A DNA stretch of 64,000 bases from the NCBI RefSeq assembly GCF_039613825.1, contig NZ_CP154826.1:310001-374000 (forward strand), given 5' to 3'. This DNA comes from Diaminobutyricibacter sp. McL0608 (GTDB lineage: Bacteria; Actinomycetota; Actinomycetes; Actinomycetales; Microbacteriaceae). Below the pieces are notes generated by a model. It was not told where the DNA came from. It saw only the letters and a program-made list of their open reading frames with translations, and did no database searches. Below, piece after piece: positions 23,625 through 31,857 of this stretch. The first letter of the stretch is position 1. Each line of letters opens with the position of its first letter. A program made the position numbers and the translations under genes.

Positions 23625-24530
23625 ATGACCGCACTCTCCACCGGGCAACGTAGCCGCGTCAGTCTTCGCGGCTGGAGCGGGCGTGCCGTCGCGGGGCTCG
23701 TCCTGATCGTATTCGTTCTCTTCTTCGTGATCCCGATCGTCTGGCTGCTGTTCGCAGTGACCAAATCATCGCGGGCGCTTATCGTCGACAATCCCTTTTC
23801 ACTGGGTTCCTGGACCGACTTCGTCGCGAACTGGAACCAGTTGTTCGGGTTCCAGGACGGTGCTGTCACCACGTGGATTGCAAACTCGGCCGAGTATGCG
23901 CTCGGTGCCCTCGTCATCACCCTCGTGGTCAGCATTCCGGCCGGCTACGCTCTTGCGCTCACCGAATTCAAGCTGCGCAAGCCGCTCCTCGTCCTCACGC
24001 TGGTCGTGATGCTGATTCCGAGCACCGCACTGGTGCTTCCCATCTTCCTGGAGCTGAACAGCGTCGGGCTCATCGGAAGCCCGCTTTCGGTCATCCTGCC
24101 CATGTCGTTCTTTCCATTCGGCGTATACCTGACGTATATCTACTTCTCGACCAGCATTCCCCGCGACCTCCTGGCCGCGGCTCGGATCGACGGATGCAGT
24201 GAGCTGCAGGTCTTCGCCCGCGTCGCGTTGCCGCTGGGGGCGCCGATCGTCGCGCTGGTCGCGTTCTTCAGTTTTGTGCAGAACTGGAACAACTTCTTTC
24301 TCCCGTTCGTGATGCTCCCGTCGAGCGACGGGTATCCCATCCAGGTCGGCCTGACGTCCTTGTTGTCGTCGACTCCCGCGTTCAACCCCAGCTCCGCCGG
24401 ATCGGACTCGGTCCAGCTGCCGACCTTGGCGCTGGCGACGATCGTTTCGGTGCTTCCCGTCCTCATCGTCTTTCTGTTTTCCCAGCGATTCCTGGTCACG
24501 GGCATGACTGCAGGAGGGACCAAGGAATGA
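23625..24530 (+). CDS. ABC sugar importer permease, MalG type
   Basis: A 301-residue permease: first membrane segment at about 20-40, then five more, with the EAA-loop equivalent AAARIDGCSELQVFARVALP near 185-204. I prefer ATG 23625, six bases after AAAGGGA, over ATG 23619, which overlaps the upstream stop but abuts the ribosome site. It pairs with the MalF-type permease. Confidence 0.88.
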   Translation: MTALSTGQRSRVSLRGWSGRAVAGLVLIVFVLFFVIPIVWLLFAVTKSSRALIVDNPFSLGSWTDFVANWNQLFGFQDGAVTTWIANSAEYALGALVITLVVSIPAGYALALTEFKLRKPLLVLTLVVMLIPSTALVLPIFLELNSVGLIGSPLSVILPMSFFPFGVYLTYIYFSTSIPRDLLAAARIDGCSELQVFARVALPLGAPIVALVAFFSFVQNWNNFFLPFVMLPSSDGYPIQVGLTSLLSSTPAFNPSSAGSDSVQLPTLALATIVSVLPVLIVFLFSQRFLVTGMTAGGTKE

Positions 24531-24558
24531 GCACGCACGTACATGAGGAGAGCTCGAA

Positions 24559-25739
24559 GTGAAGATCACCGGATACCGCAGTCTGACCACAGTTCACGAT
24601 TGGGGAGACTCACTGGTGACGTCAACGGCGTCCAGAGTGGCAACACGACTCAGGTCCCCGTCCTGATCATCGAGACCGACAGCGGGGTCGAGGGCGTGGG
24701 TCTCGGCGCCCATGGCGACATCGCGCGGGTCTTCCCGGCCGTCGAGGGCGAGGACCCGCGAGCAGTCGTCGCCCTGTATGACCGGATGCTCGACTGGGTG
24801 TTCAAGGCCGGTCATTCGGGCGCGACGTTCGGAACCATCGGCGCGATCGATATGGCGCTCTGGGATCTGAAGGCGAAAAGCGCGGATGAGCCCTTGTGGC
24901 GCACGCTCGGCGCCCGCGAACGATTCGTCCCAGGGTATGCGTCGGGACTCGAGTTCGGACTCGACGATGACGATCTCGCGGCGCTCTATGGCGAGTTCGC
25001 CGACCGCGGCTTCAAGGCCGGCAAGTTGAAGGGCGGCCGGGATATCGATCGGGACCTCCCGCGTCTGGAGATCATGAGGGAGAGTCTCAGCCGCAACGCG
25101 CGACATCCCGCAATCATGTTCGACGCAAACGAGTCCTGGAACCACGCTCAGGCGGCTCGCTATGTTGCAGCCATCGAGGAGCGGATGGACCTCACCTGGG
25201 TCGAAGAACCGCTCCGCCGCTGGGATGCCGCCGGCATGGCTGCGCTACGCGGCAAGATCCGGGCGGCGATCGCCAGCGGTGAGAATCTGACCGGACTCGA
25301 GCAGTACCGGCCTCTCCTCGATGCGAACGCCATCGACATCGTGCAGGTGGGAAACGTCTGGGGGATCACACACTTCCTCCGCGTGGCGACGCTGGCTCAC
25401 GGCCGCGACCTTCCGGTCAGTCCCGTCGCCTACAACGGCAATCCGGTGGCCCACGCGGCTGCAGCCGTCCCCAACCTGCTCACCTATGAAGTACAGGACC
25501 TCCACTTTCCGGTGGGCCTGGATATCGACCAGCAGTTCGATGATGGCGGCATCGTGCTCGGCGACCGCCCGGGTATCGGGATCGTCGTCGACGAGTCGCA
25601 GATGACGCTGGCAGGAGCAGTGCCGACCATCCCCGCCGCGGCCGGCCCCCACATCCGACCGGAACGAGCGGCACTCCGCCTCGTCGCCGAACCCGACGTC
25701 ATCGACGTCCCGGTTCCTCCCCTGAGGCCGGTGTCATGA
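24559..25739 (+). pseudogene. Enolase-superfamily (mandelate racemase-like) dehydratase with an early frameshift
   Basis: A GTG at 24559, eight bases after GAGGAG, begins a typical family N-terminus (VKITGYRSLTTVHDWG). After the GGGG run at 24602-24605 the sequence continues in another frame with GDVNGVQSGNTTQVPVLIIETD, so one base appears lost. The rest is intact: KLKGG lysine pair, FDANESW (Asp ligand), WVEEPL (Glu), SGENL (Glu) and the C-terminal barrel. An ATG at 24543 opens the second frame and would give 398 residues with about 20 altered at the N-terminus, so an active product is possible. The family dehydrates sugar acids, here probably to a 2-keto-3-deoxy acid. Sequencing error remains possible. 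Confidence 0.75.
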
Positions 25740-26074
25740 CGAAGGCACCCGAACGACACGCCCTTGTGGTCGGTGTGCGGCCCGAGAAACGGGACGAGTA
25801 CGTACGCCTCCATCGCTCGGTGTGGCCCGACGTGGAACGCACAATGAGCGAGTGCAACGTGCGCAACTACAGCATCTTCATCTTCGGCGACACCCTTTTC
25901 GCCTACTACGACTACGTCGGCGATGACCACGATGCGGACATGCGTCAGATCGCGGCCGATCCGGTGTCGCAGGAGTGGTGGGCCTATACCGACCCATGCC
26001 AGGTGCAGATCGGCGAGACACGGGATCCCGGATCACTGTGGCAACCCATCGACGAGCTCTACCACCTGGAATGA
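25736..26074 (+). CDS. L-rhamnose/L-fucose mutarotase family protein
   Basis: A 112-residue dimeric ferredoxin-fold protein of the RhaM/DUF718 family: VRPEKRDEYVRLHRSVWPDV near the N-terminus, NYSIFIFGDTLFAYYDYVG in the middle and a WWAYTDPCQ segment. Members interconvert the anomers of 6-deoxyhexoses such as L-rhamnose and L-fucose. It overlaps the dehydratase-like gene by four bases, and the next start (ATGA at 26071) overlaps its stop. Its presence suggests that the sugar entering this pathway is L-configured or a 6-deoxyhexose, but this is indirect. Confidence 0.85.
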   Translation: MTKAPERHALVVGVRPEKRDEYVRLHRSVWPDVERTMSECNVRNYSIFIFGDTLFAYYDYVGDDHDADMRQIAADPVSQEWWAYTDPCQVQIGETRDPGSLWQPIDELYHLE

Positions 26075-26417
26075 CCGGGGAGGGCCACCCGGGCCCGGTG
26101 CGAACGCCGGCTCCTGGGCGTCCGGCTTCAACCAGGTTGCGGGGCATCAGAATGTCGTCGCGAAGATGTCGGGCGTGACGTCGGGGCTCGCGAAGGGAGG
26201 CTGGAGCGCTGACGACCTCCGACCCTACGTCGACTACGCGCTGGACGCGTTCGGGCCGGAACGCCTGATGTACGGGTCCGACTGGCCGCTTGCCGAACTC
26301 GGTGGGGGAGCCCCCGCGTGGACGGCGGCGCTGGAATCGTTGCTCGGCGGCCAGACGGCAAGCGATCGTGAGAGGATCTTCGGCTCGACCGCTGCTGCGG
26401 TCTATTCGCTCGACTGA
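26071..26417 (+). pseudogene. Truncated amidohydrolase-family sugar lactonase
   Basis: The C-terminal third of a fuconolactonase-like amidohydrolase is intact: NVVAKMSG, WSADDLRPYVDYALDAFGPERLMYGSDWPLAEL (the metal-binding Asp is in GSDWP) and the FGSTAAAVYSL end. It is in frame only from about 26106. A start codon overlaps the mutarotase stop at 26071, but the first 35 bases lead into a different frame, so most of the gene (well over 150 codons, including the HxH metal motif) has been deleted. Its 3' end overlaps the convergent regulator gene by 16 bases. Confidence 0.75.
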
Positions 26418-27181
26418 GGCTTGCCGCCCCGGGGGCGAGGCGCGTGGTCGGGAAGCCGTCGGCGTTCCCATGACACGTGGATGTGCTCGTGCATGGCCTT
26501 CTCTGCTGCCGTCACGTCGTTTCGCGCGATCGCGTCCACGATGGCGGCGTGTTCGGTCAAGGTGTTCGCGACCGCGTTCGGCGGATTGATTCCCTGGTAT
26601 CGGCTGGATTCGACCGCCCGCTTGTAGAGGTGCTTCGCGATGTTCTCGGCCAGTCGGTTTCCCGAGATCTCCATCAGGGCGAAGTGGAAGACCACGTCGG
26701 CCTGGCGGAACGAGTCCGTCTCCGATTCGCTCTCCCGCATGGCGGTGAGCGCGTTCTCCAGGCGTCGCAACTCGTCGGATGAGTGGGATGCCGCAACCGA
26801 TCCCGCCATCGCCGATTCCAGGCTCGCGCGCACGATGGTCAACTCGTCCAGCACCCCGAGCGATTCATCGTTGTCGATCAGTGCAGACAGGACGATCGGG
26901 TCGAGCATGTTCCAGTAGCCCGGCGCCTGAACCTGCGTGCCGCGCCCTTGCGAGACGATGACCAGGCCTTTCTCCTCAAGTCGTTTGACCGACTCGCGGA
27001 GCACCGTGCGACTCACGCCGAAGTGCTCACTGAGCGGCCCTTCAGGCGGGAGAAGATCGCCCTCCTTCAGCTGCTCGGTGACGATCAGCTCGACAAGCTC
27101 GGCGACGACGGCGACACCAAGGCGTGCTGCTGGGAGTCTCTGCGGGATGAGACGGGATGCAGCCGTCGACTCGGTCGCCAT
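26402..27181 (-). CDS. FadR-subfamily GntR regulator of the KDG locus
   Basis: A 259-residue regulator: winged helix at about 22-88 (PLSEHFGVSRTVLRESVKRLEEKGLV, then QGRGTQV) and an all-helical FCD effector domain with Asp/His metal-ligand candidates. CATACGTATG overlaps its start codon, and the same ATACGTAT core occurs in the operators at 17778 and 21229, so it probably represses itself and both transcripts of the locus. The effector is probably a sugar acid of the pathway. Confidence 0.88.
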   Translation of the reverse strand: MATESTAASRLIPQRLPAARLGVAVVAELVELIVTEQLKEGDLLPPEGPLSEHFGVSRTVLRESVKRLEEKGLVIVSQGRGTQVQAPGYWNMLDPIVLSALIDNDESLGVLDELTIVRASLESAMAGSVAASHSSDELRRLENALTAMRESESETDSFRQADVVFHFALMEISGNRLAENIAKHLYKRAVESSRYQGINPPNAVANTLTEHAAIVDAIARNDVTAAEKAMHEHIHVSWERRRLPDHAPRPRGGKPQSSE

Positions 27182-27188
27182 ACGTATG
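27179..27188. promoter_or_regulatory. Palindromic operator at the GntR start
   Basis: CATACGTATG is a perfect 10-base palindrome that covers the ATG of the regulator gene and matches the core of the operators in the two divergent promoter regions. Confidence 0.5.
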
Positions 27189-27357
27189 ACCTTACCTGCA
27201 GTCCCAGTTTATGGAGCGGACCGCCCCTCCGTCTGGTTGGCATCGCCGTTGACCGCGCGGGATGCTCCGCCGAATCGCAGCGCAGTGTCACGGCTGCGAC
27301 GGTCACCTCGTCTAACCCTGTGGAAGGTTCATTCGAGAACCGATGAAGGAGATCATC

Positions 27358-27831
27358 ATGGCCGAACGGCTCAACCTCTGGGGCACGACTCTCGCACCGA
27401 AGTTCGGTAAGTACTTCGTTTCGGCGGGCAAGGTGGTGGAAGACTCACCCTTGCCCCGCTCGGTCCAGGGTCTGGTGCAGATCCGGGCGAGTCAGATCAA
27501 TGGATGCGGGGGCTGCCTGGACATGCACACCAAGGAGGCGCTGCGCGGCGGCGAGACACCGCTGCGACTCAATCTGGTCGCAGCGTGGCGGGAGACGACG
27601 GTGTTCACCGATGCGGAGCGAGCTGCGCTCGAAGTAACGGAGCAGGGAACCCGACTTGCCGATTCTGCCGGTGTCACCGACGACGCGTGGGCGACCGCCG
27701 CCGAATACTTCGACGAAGAGCAGCTTGCCGCCCTCGTCGGACAGATTGCCGTCATCAACGCGTTCAACCGGATCAACGTCATAACACGCCAACCGGGCGG
27801 CGAGTACGTGGCCGGCCAGCTCGAAAAGTGA
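27358..27831 (+). CDS. AhpD-like carboxymuconolactone decarboxylase-family protein
   Basis: A 157-residue protein with the AhpD-type redox motif: NGCGGCLDMH gives Cys50-x-x-Cys53 and His57. It may act as a peroxidase or disulfide reductase. The start at 27358 has AAGGAGA at six bases, preferred over an ATG at 27343. The following epimerase-like gene begins 11 bases after its stop, so the two are probably cotranscribed. Confidence 0.87.
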   Translation: MAERLNLWGTTLAPKFGKYFVSAGKVVEDSPLPRSVQGLVQIRASQINGCGGCLDMHTKEALRGGETPLRLNLVAAWRETTVFTDAERAALEVTEQGTRLADSAGVTDDAWATAAEYFDEEQLAALVGQIAVINAFNRINVITRQPGGEYVAGQLEK

Positions 27832-27842
27832 ACTCCGCGGCA

Positions 27843-28763
27843 ATGAGAGTGCTTCTGGCCGGCGCGTCCGGCACGTTGGGGCGGGTTCTGGTGCCGCGAC
27901 TCCTCGCAGCAGGACACCAGGTGATCGGCATCACCAGATCGCCGCAGAGCGCCGAACGGCTGCGTGGTGTCGGCGCCGAGGCCATCGTTGCCGACGTGCT
28001 CGACCGGGACGCCTTGCTGCGCGCGCTCGACGGGCAGCGCGCCGACGCCGTCATCCACGAGCTGACCGCCCTCCGCAAACCGCCTCTGCGGTTCGGCGGC
28101 ATGACGGGGACGAACCAGCTGCGCGAGACCGGAACCGCGCGTCTCATCGAGGCGGCCGGCGCAGTCGGGGCGACGAGGATGCTGACCCAGTCGATCGTGT
28201 TCGGGTACGGCTTCCGGCGCCCTCGGCCCGTCCCTCTCGACGAGTCGGCGCCATTCGGCGAGCCAGAAGGCTCGCGTGCCGATCCCACGATCGCTGCCCT
28301 TCGCTCGACCGAGTCGCAGGTTTTCGACGCGGCCGGCATCGAGGGTATCGCCCTGCGCTACGGCTTGTTCTACGGGCTCGACGCCGACGTGATGGCACCG
28401 ATGTTGCGCAGGCGGATGCTTCCTGTCGCCGATCATGACGGGCTGATCCCGTTCGTCCATCATGAGGACGCAGCCGCAGCGACGGTGGCTGCTCTCGAGC
28501 GCGGCGTCGCCGGGCGGGCATACAACGTCGCCGATGCCGGCTCGAGTTGGCGTCACTACGCCGAGGCCGCGGCCCGAGCTTTCAGTTCGCCTGCGCCTCT
28601 GGTGCTGCCGAAGGGGCTGTTGCGGGCGGCGTTCCCCTATGCGGCTCAGCTGATGACCACCATGGACCTGCGCGTCTCCAGCGACCTGGCGCGACGTGAG
28701 CTCGCATGGACTCCGCGGTACGCCTCGGTCGAGCAGGGATGGGCGGCTATGAGTACTGGGTGA
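27843..28763 (+). CDS. NAD-dependent epimerase/dehydratase-like protein
   Basis: A 306-residue extended SDR with the glycine-rich ASGTLGRVL loop at about 8-16, a VIHELTAL strand near 71-78 and a degenerate active site: the usual YxxxK is not obvious (SQSIVFGYG is in the position). The FVHHEDAAAATVAAL segment is typical of sugar-nucleotide epimerase-like proteins. An in-frame GTG at 27828 is an alternative start. Role unknown; linked to the AhpD-like gene. Confidence 0.8.
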   Translation: MRVLLAGASGTLGRVLVPRLLAAGHQVIGITRSPQSAERLRGVGAEAIVADVLDRDALLRALDGQRADAVIHELTALRKPPLRFGGMTGTNQLRETGTARLIEAAGAVGATRMLTQSIVFGYGFRRPRPVPLDESAPFGEPEGSRADPTIAALRSTESQVFDAAGIEGIALRYGLFYGLDADVMAPMLRRRMLPVADHDGLIPFVHHEDAAAATVAALERGVAGRAYNVADAGSSWRHYAEAAARAFSSPAPLVLPKGLLRAAFPYAAQLMTTMDLRVSSDLARRELAWTPRYASVEQGWAAMSTG

Positions 28764-28800
28764 ACCGCAGCGACGGATGTGCGCGACATAATGTGCACTG

Positions 28801-30081
28801 ATGCGACAACTCCCGCCAGCCCTTGTCGAGACCTACGCCGGCTCGCCCGAACGAACCGGCGCGCTCTTCCGTCGCACCCTCGGCATCGTCATCGTGGCGC
28901 AGGTGTTCGGCGGAGCGGGCCTCGCCGCAGGCATCACAGTCGGTGCACTGCTCGCACAGAGCATGCTCGGCGGCGCGGGGCTCGCGGGCGTACCCGTGGC
29001 ACTCTTCACCCTCGGATCGGCCGCGACGGCCTACCTCGTCGGCCGTGTCTCGCAGCGCAACGGGCGCCGGTTCGGCCTCACGTCAGGCTTCGTCGCCGGT
29101 GGTCTCGGCGCGCTCGGCGTCGTGCTCGCTGCCACGATCGGGAGCGTCCCCCTTCTCTTCGTGTCCTTGTTCGTCTACGGGGCGGGCACGGCGACCAATC
29201 TGCAGGCCCGCTACGCCGGCGCCGATCTCGCACCCCCGCAGCGCCGTGGCACAGCCGCCAGCCTCGCCTTGGTCTCGACGACGCTGGGCGCGGTCGCGGG
29301 CCCCAATCTCGTTGCGCCGATGGGCAGCGTGGCCACCGGCCTCGGCATCCCAGCCCTCGCGGGCCCGTTCCTGCTCGCGGCCGCCGCCTACCTCCTGGCC
29401 GGCCTCGTCCTCCTGATCTGGCTGCGGCCGGACCCTTTGCTGCTGGCGGCGGCGCTCGAGCGCGTGGATGAGGATGCGGCGGTCGCAGACGGCGTCGACG
29501 CATCCGCCGGCCAGACCGTAGTGCGCAACCGCGGCGTGGTGGTCGGCGCGACCGTGATGGTCCTCACCCAGGTGGCGATGGTCGCGATCATGACGATGAC
29601 GCCCGTGTACATGGGCGAGCACGGCCACGGCCTGTCGGAGGTGGGCGTTGTGATCAGCATCCACATCGGCGCGATGTACCTGCCGTCACTGGTCACCGGC
29701 ATCCTCGTCGACAAGCTCGGCCGGATGGTCATGGCGGTCGCTGCCGGCGTCACGCTTCTCGCCGCAGGCATCGTGAGCGCGACCGCTCCGCCCGACTCGC
29801 TCGCCCAGCTCATCCTCGCGCTGACCCTGCTGGGGCTCGGGTGGAACTTCGGACTCATCAGCGGAACAGCCCTCATTGTCGACGCGACCCTCCCGAAGAC
29901 CCGAGCGCGGACCCAGGGCTCGATCGACGTGCTGATCGCTCTCACCGGCGCCGCCGGAGGGGCGCTCTCCGGGATGGTGATGGCGAGCACCAGCTACGCG
30001 CTCCTTTCGCTCGCCGGCGGCATCCTGTCACTCCTCCTGATCCCGGTCGTGCTGTGGTCGCGACGCCCGGCCGCAGCCTGA
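28801..30081 (+). CDS. MFS transporter (12 TM)
   Basis: A 426-residue major facilitator with a GRVSQRNGRRFGL loop after helix 2 (about 81-93), two six-helix halves and a long acidic central loop (VDEDAAVADGVDAS). No ribosome site precedes the ATG; instead CATAAT at 28787-28792 lies eight bases before it, the spacing expected of a -10 box for a leaderless message. The substrate is not apparent. Confidence 0.88.
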   Translation: MRQLPPALVETYAGSPERTGALFRRTLGIVIVAQVFGGAGLAAGITVGALLAQSMLGGAGLAGVPVALFTLGSAATAYLVGRVSQRNGRRFGLTSGFVAGGLGALGVVLAATIGSVPLLFVSLFVYGAGTATNLQARYAGADLAPPQRRGTAASLALVSTTLGAVAGPNLVAPMGSVATGLGIPALAGPFLLAAAAYLLAGLVLLIWLRPDPLLLAAALERVDEDAAVADGVDASAGQTVVRNRGVVVGATVMVLTQVAMVAIMTMTPVYMGEHGHGLSEVGVVISIHIGAMYLPSLVTGILVDKLGRMVMAVAAGVTLLAAGIVSATAPPDSLAQLILALTLLGLGWNFGLISGTALIVDATLPKTRARTQGSIDVLIALTGAAGGALSGMVMASTSYALLSLAGGILSLLLIPVVLWSRRPAAA

Positions 30082-30130
30082 CCAGAACTGGGGATGGGCG
30101 CCCGCGTGCCCTCGCTGACACACTCGAAAG

Positions 30131-30802
30131 ATGGATGAGACCACCGCCGTTCCCCCCACCTCGGACCCCACGGCGGGCTGGTATCCGGATCCGCTGGACG
30201 ACACGCAGCTCCGCTGGTGGACCGGGCAGGGATGGTCGGAGCACACCCAGCAGCATCCACGGTTCGCGCCGCCTGTATCCGCGCCGGTCGCCTACCCGTC
30301 TCCCGTCGCCGCGCAGGCGGCATCCGCGCAACCCACCTACGCTCAGCCCACCGAGTACGTGCCGATGGCCTACTCGGTGCCCGGCTACTCCTCCGGCGCG
30401 TACGTGCCGCTCGACCCACGTTCCGAACCGCTGCCCGGCGCTTCGATCGGTCAGGCGTTCGTGCGATTCTGGAGCAAATACGCGGTGTTCTCGGGGCGTG
30501 CGAGCCGCAGCGAATACTGGTGGTGGAACCTGATCTTCACCGTCGTCTACGTGGCGTTCCTGGTGGTCGCCTACGGTCTGCCCGCCCACTCGGTCGCCAG
30601 CACCGTCGTGAGTATCGGGTTCTTGTTCGTGGCGCTGGCCATCATCATCCCGTCGTATGCCCTGCTCGTGCGGCGGCTGCACGACGCGAACCTCAGCGGA
30701 TGGAACCTTCTCTGGGCCTTCGTGCCGTTCGTCGGCGGCATCATCCTGCTTCTCTTGACGGTGCGGCAGTCCGACCCGGCCGGCAGGCGGTTCGACGTTT
30801 AG
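30131..30802 (+). CDS. DUF2510-DUF805 membrane protein
   Basis: A 223-residue protein with an N-terminal DUF2510 motif (AGWYPDPLDDTQLRWWTGQGW, about 15-35), a Pro/Ala/Tyr-rich linker to about 105 and a C-terminal DUF805 domain: FSGRASRSEYWWW, three or four hydrophobic helices and RRLHDANLSGWNLL. DUF2510 is common in actinobacterial membrane proteins; the function is unknown. Several in-frame ATGs are close together at the start. Confidence 0.87.
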   Translation: MDETTAVPPTSDPTAGWYPDPLDDTQLRWWTGQGWSEHTQQHPRFAPPVSAPVAYPSPVAAQAASAQPTYAQPTEYVPMAYSVPGYSSGAYVPLDPRSEPLPGASIGQAFVRFWSKYAVFSGRASRSEYWWWNLIFTVVYVAFLVVAYGLPAHSVASTVVSIGFLFVALAIIIPSYALLVRRLHDANLSGWNLLWAFVPFVGGIILLLLTVRQSDPAGRRFDV

Positions 30803-30924
30803 GGCCTCACCCGCCGGTCGTACGCATCGTACGCGGCAGCCCGTTCCGCGATCGTCCCGGCGAGAGCGCGCTGTCGCGCCGCCGTGTGCTGCACCTCGGC
30901 GAAGTGGTCGCGCTTCCCAGTCAT
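30799..30924 (-). CDS. Small antisense ORF candidate (41 aa)
   Basis: An ORF of 41 codons on the minus strand, convergent with the DUF805 gene and overlapping its stop by four bases. The predicted peptide is strongly charged and helical (RDHFAEVQHTAARQRALAG, AERAAAYDAYDRRVRP) with high third-position GC. It lacks a clear ribosome site. It could be a real small protein or chance. Confidence 0.3.
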   Translation of the reverse strand: MTGKRDHFAEVQHTAARQRALAGTIAERAAAYDAYDRRVRP

Positions 30925-30936
30925 CGTCAGCAGAAT

Positions 30937-30963
30937 GAACCACTTTTCCCGACTTTCGCCGCG
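30937..30963 (+). repeat. Dispersed repeat, copy 1 (half element)
   Basis: CCACTTTTCCCGACTTTCGC within this span matches the right arm of the hairpin elements at 39471 and 53200 and nearly matches the half element at 50988. It is in the gap before the IclR gene. Confidence 0.55.
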
Positions 30964-31009
30964 GCTGCAGCGGGCGGGCTCCGCCCGGCAGACGCCTTAG
31001 GCTGGCCGC

Positions 31010-31765
31010 ATGGCCGGTGGTGCAGGCGACGCGCGCAGCGTCGCGGAGCGCGTCTTCGCCATCGCCGATGCCTTCGAGCGCGGCGGTGAACTGACGCTCA
31101 GCGAGGTCGCGCGCCGCGCCGACCTCCCGACGTCCACCGCACACCGCCTGCTCGCCGAGTGGGTCGAGTGGGGCGGTCTCGTTCGCGGCGACGACGGCCG
31201 CTACCGGGTCGGCATGAAGCTCTGGCGCCTGGGTGTGCGCCAGCCCACGGCCCGACGGCTGCGGGAAGTGGCGCGTCCCTACCTCGACGACCTCCTGGAG
31301 GCCACCGGCGAGCACGTGCACCTCGCCGTTCGCGACGGACTCGGCGTCGTCTACCTCGAACGGCTTTCGGGACCGGGCGCCGTACCGGTGATCAGCGAGG
31401 TCGGCTCCCGGCTCCCGCTGCACGCGACCGCCGTCGGCCTCGCGCTCCTCGCCTATGCACCGACCGACGTCTTCGACGACCTTCTGGCCGGCCCTCCGCG
31501 CAAGTTCCTCCCCAACACCCTCACCGGCGAGGCCGAACTGCGGTCGCGGCTGGCGGCCATCCGTGCGACCGGGCTCTCCACCTCGGTCGAAGAACTCACC
31601 CGCGGCGCGTTCTCGGTCGCGGCGCCGGTGCGCGACGCCGCCGGCGAGGTCGTGGCAGCGGTCTCGGTCATCGCACACGTCGAGCGGGCAGGGGAGCCGC
31701 AGTTCCCGCTGGGCGTCCGGATGGCGGCGCGCGGCATGTCGGGCGCCCTCGGCAACCGGCACTGA
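31010..31765 (+). CDS. IclR-family regulator of the 4-hydroxybenzoate/protocatechuate genes
   Basis: A 251-residue IclR protein: winged helix at about 8-70 (LTLSEVARRADLPTSTAHRLLAEW) and the effector domain beginning near residue 83, ending in the SVAAPVRDAAGEVVAAVSV strand typical of the family. PobR and PcaR/PcaU regulators of aromatic genes are IclR members, and pobA starts 92 bases downstream after a 17-base palindrome, so it probably controls that operon. A TAGGCT box seven bases before the ATG and no ribosome site suggest a leaderless message. Confidence 0.88.
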   Translation: MAGGAGDARSVAERVFAIADAFERGGELTLSEVARRADLPTSTAHRLLAEWVEWGGLVRGDDGRYRVGMKLWRLGVRQPTARRLREVARPYLDDLLEATGEHVHLAVRDGLGVVYLERLSGPGAVPVISEVGSRLPLHATAVGLALLAYAPTDVFDDLLAGPPRKFLPNTLTGEAELRSRLAAIRATGLSTSVEELTRGAFSVAAPVRDAAGEVVAAVSVIAHVERAGEPQFPLGVRMAARGMSGALGNRH

Positions 31766-31770
31766 ATATC

Positions 31771-31787
31771 TTTCCACTCAGTGGAAA
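31771..31787. promoter_or_regulatory. IclR operator before pobA
   Basis: TTTCCACTCAGTGGAAA is a perfect palindrome with 8-base arms and one central base, six bases after the iclR stop and 70 bases before pobA. Confidence 0.65.
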
Positions 31788-31857
31788 TCGTCGCCCGCTG
31801 ACCGCGCCCATCCACGACGATGGACGAACCTTCCCATCGACGCGAAAGGCGGGAGCC

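Noticed and set aside
29942-31777. Minus-strand ORF of 611 codons
   Set aside because: Spans three well-supported plus-strand genes (MFS end, DUF805, IclR); no recognisable motif. Only the separate 41-codon frame at 30799-30924 was kept as a weak candidate.
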